Assembly (NCBI GenBank): GCA_029859085.1
Contig: JAOUDU010000209.1
Span: 1-5,677, forward strand
Origin: Gammaproteobacteria bacterium
GTDB lineage: Bacteria; Pseudomonadota; Gammaproteobacteria; Pseudomonadales; Halieaceae
Length of the DNA stretch: 5,677 nt
Direction of reading: 5' to 3'
Shown here: positions 1 through 5,444 of the stretch, in pieces
How positions within the stretch are numbered: the first letter of the stretch is position 1
Layout of the letters: every line of letters starts with the position of its first letter
Notes under the pieces: model-generated
Databases searched by the model: none
Told to the model about the DNA's origin: nothing
Seen by the model: only the letters and a program-made list of their open reading frames with translations
Made by a program: the position numbers and the translations under genes

Positions 1-36
1 GCTGGCAAGTAGTGCCAGGGTAAGCAGGTATTTCAT
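1..36 (-). CDS. 5' end of an exported protein (partial, leaves window at left edge)
   Basis: Read on the minus strand, an ATG at 36-34 opens a frame that stays open to the window edge and encodes MKYLLTLALLAS. This is a basic residue followed by a run of Leu/Ala, the usual start of a Sec signal peptide. A GGAG on the minus strand (plus positions 43-46) lies 6 nt before the ATG, which is good ribosome-binding-site spacing. Only 12 codons are visible, so the product cannot be named. The LLAS stretch could lead into a lipobox cysteine just outside the window (lipoprotein) or into a normal signal peptidase I site. The gene is divergent from the amidohydrolase gene to its right. The support is the combination of start, ribosome binding site and hydrophobic leader; a chance match remains possible because the piece is so short. 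Confidence 0.6.
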   Translation of the reverse strand, partial: MKYLLTLALLAS

Positions 37-42
37 TGCACG

Positions 43-46
43 CTCC
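43..46 (-). promoter_or_regulatory. Ribosome binding site of the left-edge minus-strand gene
   Basis: GGAG on the minus strand, 6 nt upstream of the ATG at 36-34. It supports that very short partial gene being real. Confidence 0.5.
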
Positions 47-224
47 GGTTGAGATTTGCGCCAGCATAGGCAGATTTACCGTTGATTACGAGTTACCGCG
101 GCTGCCGGACCAAAAAATAGTTATGCAGCCCCGGCGGGGTGGCCGGGACGGCCGCGGGATCGATGACTGGATTTGTGGTGGCACTGCTTGCTACGCTGCG
201 GCACGCACAGTCGCGCGCACCGCC

Positions 225-230
225 AGGAGG
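225..230 (+). promoter_or_regulatory. Ribosome binding site that fixes the amidohydrolase start at 239
   Basis: A perfect AGGAGG at 225-230. Three in-frame ATGs compete: 173, 233 and 239. The one at 239 is 8 nt from the site, which is ideal. The one at 233 is only 2 nt away, too close. The one at 173 has no such site and would add 22 residues unlike the family. The start is therefore set at 239. Confidence 0.85.
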
Positions 231-238
231 ATATGCCA

Positions 239-2110
239 ATGACCGCACCCGCATGGGACACCCTGATTCGCAATGCGCTGGTTTTCGACGGCACTGGCGG
301 GCCGCCCCGGCAGCAGGATATTGCGCTCAGGGACGGCAGGGTTGCCGCCCGCGGGGAGGCGCTGCCCCTGTCCGAGGCGGGCCGGGTCGTCGAGGGCGAG
401 GGCAAGTGGCTGATGCCGGGGCTGCTGGATATCCACACCCACCTGGACCTGGAGGTGGACCTGGAGCCGGGCCTGCCGGAAGTCGTGCGCCACGGCACCA
501 CCACCGTGCTGGTGGGCAACTGCAGCCTGGGCACCTGTTTCGGCCAGCAGGTGGAGGGAGATCAGAATCCCATCGTCGATTGTTTCACCCGGGTGGAGAA
601 CATCCCCAAGTCGGTGCTGCAGAGGTGTGTCGATGCGGTGACCTGGAGTGGCACCGGCGCCTATCTCGACCATTTCGCCGATATACCGCTGGGGCCCAAC
701 GTGGGCGTCTTTGTACCCCACTCGATGCTGCGGGTGGAAGTGATGGGCCTGCAGGACAGCATCAGCCGCGAGCCGACAGAAGCCGAGCTGGCGCGTATGG
801 AAACACTGCTGGGGCAGGCCCTCGAGCAGGGCTATATGGGCATGAGTACCGACGGCCTGCCGTTCCATTACCTGGCCAACGCACCCCACACCGACCAGCG
901 CATTCCCACCCAGTTCGCCAGCTTCGGCGAGATGAGGCGGCTGCTGCAGGTGGTGCGCGACCGGGGCAGGGTGTGGCAGACCACCCCCATCCTGGAGAAC
1001 CGGGCCAAGGCCTTCCTCTACTTCCTGCTCACCAGCGGCCGCCTGTTCGGCAGGACCCTGAAAACCTCGGCCCTGTCGGCGGTGCGGTTTGTGCTGGCGC
1101 CGAAAGCCTCCCGGGCCTTCCTCGGTTTTGCCGCCCTCGCCAACAGCCGCCTGCTCAAGGGCAATATCCACTTCCAGGCCCTGGGCACCAATTTCCGCAT
1201 CTGGTCGGACGGTATCGTCAGCCCCCTGTACGAGGAACTGGAATCCACCAGCAAACTGATCGCGAAGGAATACGACGACGTGGAGGGCCGGCTGGCCCTG
1301 CTCAACGACCCGCAGTTCATCGCGGATTTCCGCCGGGACTGGCACCACGGCCGCCGCGGCCGCAATCTCGCCCACCTGAAAGCCCGGCTGGGCCTGCCGG
1401 ACCTGCTGGTAGTGCGCGAGCTGGGGCGGATGATCTTCGACGGCGCGCCGGTGCCCGACTGGGAGGGGGAGAGCCTGCAGGCGGTGTACGACCGGCTGGA
1501 CCGCTACCAGCGCGGTTACAGTGACAATGCCCGCTCCGAGGCCGAGCGGGCGGCCTTCGACGCCTTCCCCCGGCCCATCGTCGATGACGCCGAGTTCATG
1601 CTGCACATGATGCGCGCCTACGACAAGGGCTTCCGCTTCTGGGTGGACGTGGCCAACAAGGACAAGGAGGGCGTGCTGCCCCTGCTGCTGCACCGCAATA
1701 CCCTGCCGGGCTTCAACGATTCCGGCGCCCACATCACCAACATGGCGTTCTTCGACGGCAACCTGATGTCGCTGAAGCTGGCCCAGCAGGACTCCCTGGC
1801 CACGGTCAGCACCATGGTGAAGCGCCTCACCCGCGAGCCCGCGGAATTTTTCGGCCTGGACGTGGGCAGCCTCGAGATCGGCGCCCAGGCGGACATCGTG
1901 CTGATCGACCCCGAGGCCCTGAGCCGGTGGGACGACAACGCGTCCCGCCAGTTCATCTACCGGGACCTGTTCGCGCACAAGCAGCTGGTCAGCCGCTCCG
2001 ACGGGGTGGTCAGCCAGGTGCTGATCCGCGGGGAGCCGGTGTGGCGGGACGGGGAATTCACCGCCGCGCTGGGTCGCGACACCCTCGGCCGGGCGCTGCG
2101 GGCGGCGTGA
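239..2110 (+). CDS. Amidohydrolase, long-form N-acyl-D-amino-acid deacylase family
   Basis: A 623-residue metal-dependent hydrolase of the amidohydrolase superfamily, in the D-aminoacylase / N-acyl-D-amino-acid deacylase group, whose members remove the acyl group from N-acyl-D-amino acids. Visible features in order: a small N-terminal beta domain (about 1-58); the metal motif HTHLD with H66 and H68 just after MPGLLD; the family GNC motif with C95, the usual metal-bridging cysteine; PHSMLR (160-165), matching the family's GHSxLR; GMSTDGLPFH (201-210); NDSGAH (493-498), where D494 probably fills the superfamily's catalytic Asp position; and a C-terminal composite beta domain containing GAQADIVLID (548-557). 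Classical D-aminoacylases are near 480 residues; the extra central segment (about 250-450) fits the longer group of uncertain substrate. I do not see equivalents of the classical THIR and SHHK histidine motifs, so substrate and even activity are uncertain. There is no signal peptide, so it is probably cytoplasmic. The gap to the next gene is 114 nt. Confidence 0.87.
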   Translation: MTAPAWDTLIRNALVFDGTGGPPRQQDIALRDGRVAARGEALPLSEAGRVVEGEGKWLMPGLLDIHTHLDLEVDLEPGLPEVVRHGTTTVLVGNCSLGTCFGQQVEGDQNPIVDCFTRVENIPKSVLQRCVDAVTWSGTGAYLDHFADIPLGPNVGVFVPHSMLRVEVMGLQDSISREPTEAELARMETLLGQALEQGYMGMSTDGLPFHYLANAPHTDQRIPTQFASFGEMRRLLQVVRDRGRVWQTTPILENRAKAFLYFLLTSGRLFGRTLKTSALSAVRFVLAPKASRAFLGFAALANSRLLKGNIHFQALGTNFRIWSDGIVSPLYEELESTSKLIAKEYDDVEGRLALLNDPQFIADFRRDWHHGRRGRNLAHLKARLGLPDLLVVRELGRMIFDGAPVPDWEGESLQAVYDRLDRYQRGYSDNARSEAERAAFDAFPRPIVDDAEFMLHMMRAYDKGFRFWVDVANKDKEGVLPLLLHRNTLPGFNDSGAHITNMAFFDGNLMSLKLAQQDSLATVSTMVKRLTREPAEFFGLDVGSLEIGAQADIVLIDPEALSRWDDNASRQFIYRDLFAHKQLVSRSDGVVSQVLIRGEPVWRDGEFTAALGRDTLGRALRAA

Positions 2111-2168
2111 AACCCGGTATCAGTTGAGCTGGCTCAAGCAACCGCCAGAAAACACGCTTCACCGGGTT
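2111..2168. repeat. Inverted repeat with internal hairpin after the deacylase stop
   Basis: AACCCGGT immediately after the stop codon (2111-2118) is matched by its perfect reverse complement ACCGGGTT at 2161-2168, with 42 nt between. Inside it, TTGAG (2124-2128) and CTCAA (2133-2137) form a second small hairpin with a 4-nt loop. Neither stem is followed by a T run, so this is not a typical intrinsic terminator. It may be a 3' end structure or chance. Confidence 0.35.
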
Positions 2169-2188
2169 CCGTAATAGCCGGTGGGCGT

Positions 2189-2194
2189 TATGCT
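2189..2194 (+). promoter_or_regulatory. Possible -10 element for the korAB unit
   Basis: TATGCT (4 of 6 matches to the sigma70 -10 consensus) lies 30 nt before the korA start, inside GGGCGTTATGCT. Transcription would begin near 2201 and give a leader of about 24 nt. No good -35 hexamer is present at 16-18 nt spacing, so the call is weak. A perfect TTGACA at 2194-2199 overlaps its last base but has no -10 partner downstream. Confidence 0.25.
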
Positions 2195-2224
2195 TGACAG
2201 TTCCTGGTCCCGATCGGCGCAGTC

Positions 2225-3949
2225 ATGAGTACAAGATACCTGTCCATAGCCATTACCGGCGCCGGCGGCGCCGGCGTGATCTCCTGCGGCGAGCTGCTGC
2301 TGCGGGCCTGGGCCCGGGAGGGCGGTCGCGGCCTGCTGCGCAAGGCCTATGGCCCGCAGATCCGCGGGGGTGAATCCGCCGCGCTGCTCAAGCTGACCGC
2401 CGATGAGCGCTACACCGCGGCCAGTCGCTACGACGCGGTGGTGGCCCTGGACTGGGACAACTTCACCCGCTTTGAAGATGAAATCGTGCTGGATGCCGAC
2501 AGCTGGGTGCTGTGCGATGAGGCCCAGGCGTTGCCCCCGGCGGTGGTCGCCGCCGGCGCCCGGGTCGTGGATGTACCGTTCGACGAGCTGGCGGCGGCCT
2601 GCCACCCGGAGGGCCGCGTTAATATGCTGGCGCTGGGGGTGCTGGGCCGCCTGCTCGGCCTGCCCGCGACCACCCTGGCGGAGCTTGCGGGGCAGAAGCT
2701 GGCGGGCAAACCGCGGGACTACCGGGACGCCGCCACTGCGTGCATCGAACTGGGCGCCGCCCGGGATATTGCCTGCCAGTTGCCGGTACCCCCCATGGGC
2801 AACAAGGGCGCCTGGTACCTGAGCGGCAACCAGGCGGCCGGCCTGGGCGCGCTGGAGGCCGGCATCCGCTTTGTCGCCGCCTACCCGATCACCCCGGCCT
2901 CCGATGTGCTGGAGTGGATGGCGGGCGGGCTCGAGCGGGTGGGCGGGCAGCTGGTGCAGGCGGAGGACGAACTGGCCGCGATCAATATGACCATCGGCGC
3001 GGCCTTCGGCGGCGTGCCGGCCTTTACCGCCACCTCCGGCCCCGGCCTGGCGCTGATGACCGAGAGCATCGGCCTGGCGGTGGCCAGCGAGACGCCGGTG
3101 ACCATCCTCAACGTGATGCGCGGCGGGCCCTCCACCGGTATTCCCACCAAGTCGGAGCAGAGCGACCTGAACATCGCCCTGCACGGCCTGCACGGCGACG
3201 CGCCGCACCTGGTGCTGGCGCCGCTGGACATCGCCGACTGCGTATTCACCACCGGCTGGGCGGTGCAGTTGGCGCAGCGGCTGCAGACCGCGGCCATCGT
3301 GCTGTCCGACCAGTTTATCGGCCAGTCCACGGCCATCGTTTCCGAGCCCCGGCGCTGCGCGCCGTTCGCTGCGACGCCTGCCCAGGACCCTGGCGAAGAG
3401 GGCGCTTACCTGCGCTACAGGCTCACCGGCTCCGGCGTGTCCGCCCTGGTTACCCCGGGCGATGCCGGCCACCGGTTTACCGCCGACGGCCTGGAGCACA
3501 ATGAAAAAGGCACGCCCTCGTCCCGCCAGTCGGACCACCAGCGCCAGCTGGCGAAGCGCCAGGACAAGCTGACCGCCTTCGATTTCGGCGGCGACTGGGC
3601 GCAGATCGACGGCGACGGCCCGGTGGCGCTGGTGAGTTTCGGCTCCAGTGCCGCCGCCGTGACCGAGGCGGCAAACCAGTTGGCGGAGAGCGGTGTGGCG
3701 ACGCGGGTGATCAGCCTGCGCCTGCTGGCGCCGCTGCAAACCGCGGCGCTGGCCGCGGCCCTGGAGGGTTGTTCCCGGGTCTTCGTGGTGGAGCAGAATC
3801 ACGGCGGGCAATTGTTCCATTACCTGCGGGGGCAGCTGGATTTCGGGCAGCCGGTGCACAGCTACGCACTGGCGGGCCCGGTGCCGCTGTCCCCGGAAAA
3901 TATCGCGCAGGCAGTAGCAACGGTAATCGCGGAGGCGACCAGGTCATGA
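2225..3949 (+). CDS. korA: 2-oxoacid:ferredoxin oxidoreductase, fused gamma-alpha subunit
   Basis: A 574-residue subunit of a CoA-dependent 2-oxoacid:ferredoxin oxidoreductase, most like 2-oxoglutarate (KorA) enzymes. These oxidatively decarboxylate a 2-oxoacid to an acyl-CoA and pass electrons to ferredoxin. Residues 1-185 are the gamma domain, with GAGGAGV (12-18) and GPQIRGGES (43-51). About 200-380 is the alpha pyrimidine-binding domain, with YPITP (220-224, the 2-oxoacid-contacting motif), EDE (247-249), TSGPG (270-274) and RGGPSTGIPT (299-308). Then come a GLEHNEKG linker (422-429) and the C-terminal domain (about 465-574) containing VVEQNHGGQL (521-530). The gamma-alpha fusion is the known two-subunit architecture. 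The start is chosen because the glycine-rich motif lies at the expected distance from the N terminus, although no clear Shine-Dalgarno precedes it. Its stop overlaps the korB ATG. Substrate choice (2-oxoglutarate, pyruvate or a branched-chain oxoacid) cannot be settled from sequence. The enzyme is cytoplasmic. Confidence 0.93.
   Translation: MSTRYLSIAITGAGGAGVISCGELLLRAWAREGGRGLLRKAYGPQIRGGESAALLKLTADERYTAASRYDAVVALDWDNFTRFEDEIVLDADSWVLCDEAQALPPAVVAAGARVVDVPFDELAAACHPEGRVNMLALGVLGRLLGLPATTLAELAGQKLAGKPRDYRDAATACIELGAARDIACQLPVPPMGNKGAWYLSGNQAAGLGALEAGIRFVAAYPITPASDVLEWMAGGLERVGGQLVQAEDELAAINMTIGAAFGGVPAFTATSGPGLALMTESIGLAVASETPVTILNVMRGGPSTGIPTKSEQSDLNIALHGLHGDAPHLVLAPLDIADCVFTTGWAVQLAQRLQTAAIVLSDQFIGQSTAIVSEPRRCAPFAATPAQDPGEEGAYLRYRLTGSGVSALVTPGDAGHRFTADGLEHNEKGTPSSRQSDHQRQLAKRQDKLTAFDFGGDWAQIDGDGPVALVSFGSSAAAVTEAANQLAESGVATRVISLRLLAPLQTAALAAALEGCSRVFVVEQNHGGQLFHYLRGQLDFGQPVHSYALAGPVPLSPENIAQAVATVIAEATRS
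3931..3935 (+). promoter_or_regulatory. Ribosome binding site of korB, inside korA
   Basis: GGAGG at 3931-3935, 10 nt before the ATG at 3946 and within the last codons of korA. With the ATGA overlap (3946-3949) it sets the beta-subunit start at 3946 rather than at an in-frame upstream ATG at 3769, which lies deep inside korA. Confidence 0.75.
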
Positions 3950-4782
3950 CAGACGCTATCAGGCTCAAGGCGAAGGATTACAAGTCCGAGGTCAAGCCGA
4001 TCTGGTGCCCGGGTTGCGGGCACTTCTCGGTGCACAATGCGATCACCAAGGCGATGGCCGCCCTCGGCATCGACAAGGACAGGACGGTGCTGGTGTCTGG
4101 CATCGGCTGCTCCTCGCGCCTGCCCGCCTATGTGGACAGCTACGGTTTCCACGGCGTGCACGGCCGCGGGCTGGCCATCGCCCAGGGCCTGAAAGTGGCG
4201 CGCCCCGACCTTACCGTGCTGGCCCTGGGCGGCGATGGCGACGGCTTCTCCATCGGCGGCAACCATTTCATCCACGCCTGCCGGCGCAACGTCGACATCA
4301 CCTATATCGCGATGGACAACGAGGTCTACGGCATGACCAAGGGCCAGGCCTCGCCCACCACGCCGATGGACTGGGACCACAGCAAGCTGACGCCACACGG
4401 CCCGGGCGTGCGCCCGTTCAAGCCCGCGGCGCTGGCGCTGGCCTCCGGCGCGCCCTGGATCGCCCGGGGCTACTCCGGCAACCCCAACCAGATAGCGAAG
4501 CTGATCGCCGAGGCGGTGGAGTTTCCCGGTTTCAGTTTCCTGCACGTGATGTCCCAGTGCATCACCTTCTGCCCGGAGCAGACGGACTGGAAGGCCATCG
4601 TCACCGAGTCGGAGGCGCCGCCACTGGCGGACGCCGACGAGGCCGCGAAACAGTTCCTGCACGAGGACGGCTTCCAGACCGGCCTGCTCTACCGCGAGCA
4701 GCGCGCGACCTGGCCGCCGCCGGGGGCGACCGCCGCGGAGGAGGGCGCGCCGGGCAAACTGGCGGCGGCCTTCAGGGTGTGA
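3946..4782 (+). CDS. korB: 2-oxoacid:ferredoxin oxidoreductase, beta subunit (TPP and [4Fe-4S])
   Basis: A 278-residue beta subunit that binds thiamine pyrophosphate and one [4Fe-4S] cluster and pairs with the preceding gamma-alpha subunit. WCPGCG (20-25) supplies C21 and C24, GIGCSS (52-57) supplies C55, and SQCITF (203-208) supplies C205. Together these match the four cluster ligands known in the family. The TPP/Mg site is seen as GGDGDG (95-100) with DNEVYGMTKGQ (124-134), followed by SPTTP. C209, in the position where related proteins often have Asn (CVTFN), is an extra cysteine close to the fourth ligand. The length is in the usual range for KorB-type proteins. There is no additional ferredoxin domain, so electrons must pass to a separate ferredoxin. 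The gene overlaps korA by 4 nt and is followed after 2 nt by the diiron protein gene, indicating translational coupling. The residues after about 225 form a family-variable tail. Confidence 0.94.
   Translation: MTDAIRLKAKDYKSEVKPIWCPGCGHFSVHNAITKAMAALGIDKDRTVLVSGIGCSSRLPAYVDSYGFHGVHGRGLAIAQGLKVARPDLTVLALGGDGDGFSIGGNHFIHACRRNVDITYIAMDNEVYGMTKGQASPTTPMDWDHSKLTPHGPGVRPFKPAALALASGAPWIARGYSGNPNQIAKLIAEAVEFPGFSFLHVMSQCITFCPEQTDWKAIVTESEAPPLADADEAAKQFLHEDGFQTGLLYREQRATWPPPGATAAEEGAPGKLAAAFRV
4774..4777 (+). promoter_or_regulatory. Ribosome binding site of the ferritin-like gene, inside korB
   Basis: AGGG at 4774-4777, 7 nt before the ATG at 4785 and within the last codons of korB. It supports coupled translation and this start. 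Confidence 0.55.
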
Positions 4783-4784
4783 CC

Positions 4785-5306
4785 ATGGCGACCACAGCGA
4801 CCGACAGCGCACTGGCCAACTTCCTCGCCCACTCCCTGGAGCTGGAATCCGAGGCGCGAGAGCGCTACGGCGAACTGGCCGAATCGATGGACGCGCACCA
4901 CAACCGCCCGGTGGCGGACTTTTTCCGGCGCATGGCGGCGGAGGCCGAGCACCACCTGCAGGAAGTGGCGGCGCTGGCCGGTCACATGACCCTGCCGCAG
5001 CTGAAGGCCTGGGAGTTCGACTGGCCCGACGCGGAGCCCCCCGAAACCGCCAGCTACGAGGCGCTGCATTACCGCATGAGCCTGCGCCAGGCGATGCAGC
5101 TGGCGCTGGCCAACGAGCACGCCGCCGAGCGGTACTACCGCGAATTCGCCAACCGCACCGGCGATGCCGGCACCGCCGCCGTCGCCAACCGCTTTGCCGA
5201 CGAGGAGAGCGGCCACGCCGCGGAGCTGGAGCGGATGATCGCGGCCCTGCCCGCAAGCGGTTTGCACCTGCGCGAAGAGGACGACGAGCCGCATATGCCC
5301 GAGTAA
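4785..5306 (+). CDS. Ferritin-like / rubrerythrin-like diiron four-helix protein
   Basis: A 173-residue protein with the spacing of a ferritin-like four-helix bundle. Likely diiron ligands are E21 in helix 1 (ESEARERY, 21-28, very like the rubrerythrin ESxARxRY motif), E53 and H56 in helix 2 (ExxH), E111 in helix 3 (NEHAAERYY, 110-118), and E141 and H144 in helix 4 (EESGH, 140-144). The two halves resemble each other, each with a Glu-x6-Tyr helix followed by an ExxH helix. A 30-residue linker with WEFDWPDAEPPE (76-87) joins them. There is no CxxC pair, so the rubredoxin domain of classical rubrerythrins is missing, and there is no signal peptide. The C terminus is acidic (REEDDE, 163-168). 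Family members act as peroxidases or in iron and oxidative-stress handling. Its position 2 nt after korB suggests a job tied to the oxidoreductase, for example protecting its clusters or supplying iron; that is inference. Confidence 0.85.
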   Translation: MATTATDSALANFLAHSLELESEARERYGELAESMDAHHNRPVADFFRRMAAEAEHHLQEVAALAGHMTLPQLKAWEFDWPDAEPPETASYEALHYRMSLRQAMQLALANEHAAERYYREFANRTGDAGTAAVANRFADEESGHAAELERMIAALPASGLHLREEDDEPHMPE

Positions 5307-5444
5307 CCCGGTTGGAGTTGCCCGGTTAAAGCCAGCCTCGCCCAGGCAGCGCGGTCCATTGCAGGCGCTGCGGTGACGGGCGTATGCTCCGCCGGGATAC
5401 CCTGGCTCACGGGACCCGCGCCAGCGGGCTGGTCGGTGAATACC
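5307..5444. other. Intergenic region with repeats and a possible promoter
   Basis: This 138-nt gap follows the korAB-ferritin unit. CCCGGTT occurs twice as a direct repeat (5307-5313 and 5321-5327, 14-nt period). A 7-bp perfect stem follows at 5346-5371. A TATGCT hexamer (5383-5388) inside GGGCGTATGCT could be a -10 element for the lipoprotein gene, with a poor -35 match (TTGCAG, 5359-5364) 18 nt upstream; the leader would be about 50 nt. No gene is apparent in this stretch. Confidence 0.4.
5346..5371 (+). terminator. Possible hairpin downstream of the korAB-ferritin unit
   Basis: GCAGCGC (5346-5352) pairs perfectly with GCGCTGC (5365-5371) around a 12-nt loop, 40 nt after the ferritin-like stop codon. 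No T run follows, so it is at best a non-canonical terminator or an mRNA-stabilising stem. Confidence 0.3.

Larger units (their letters stand above)
37..238. other. Divergent intergenic region
   Basis: This 202-nt stretch separates the left-edge minus-strand gene from the amidohydrolase and should hold promoters for both. Its left half (about 60-125) is more AT-rich than the flanking genes, including an A-run at 112-117. On the minus strand a TATGCT hexamer (plus positions 63-68) sits about 27 nt before the ATG, a plausible -10 element, but no good -35 element lies at normal spacing. On the plus strand I see no convincing promoter pair. The right half is GC-rich up to the AGGAGG at 225-230. 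I see no small gene, RNA gene or strong terminator here. Confidence 0.5.

Noticed and set aside
36..242. A 68-codon plus-strand frame in the divergent intergenic region
   Set aside because: It starts on a TTG without a ribosome binding site, crosses the promoter region and the deacylase start, and has no recognisable motif.
139..1524. A 461-codon plus-strand frame overlapping the deacylase
   Set aside because: It is an out-of-frame reading of the deacylase gene, rich in Pro, Gly, Arg and Ala. It has no ribosome binding site or domain.
191..1978. A 595-codon open frame antisense to the deacylase gene
   Set aside because: Long antisense frames are expected opposite GC-rich genes. Its translation is low-complexity in character (rich in Gln, His, Val, Gly) with no recognisable motif, while the plus strand encodes a clear protein family.
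2194..2199. Perfect TTGACA hexamer upstream of korA, considered as a -35 element
   Set aside because: No -10-like sequence lies 16-18 nt downstream; that spacing falls in GC-rich sequence at about 2216-2223, at the korA start codon itself.
2159..3859. A 566-codon open frame antisense to korA
   Set aside because: It has the same codon-bias cause. The product is rich in Arg, Gln, Gly and His with no domain, and it lies opposite a well-supported gene.
3769..3945. An upstream ATG extension for korB starting at 3769
   Set aside because: The added residues are an out-of-frame reading of the korA C terminus. The ATG at 3946 has a GGAGG and fits the family N terminus.
3862..5256. A 464-codon minus-strand frame across korB and the ferritin-like gene
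   Set aside because: It spans two clear plus-strand genes and its translation is Arg/Pro/Ala-rich without any motif.
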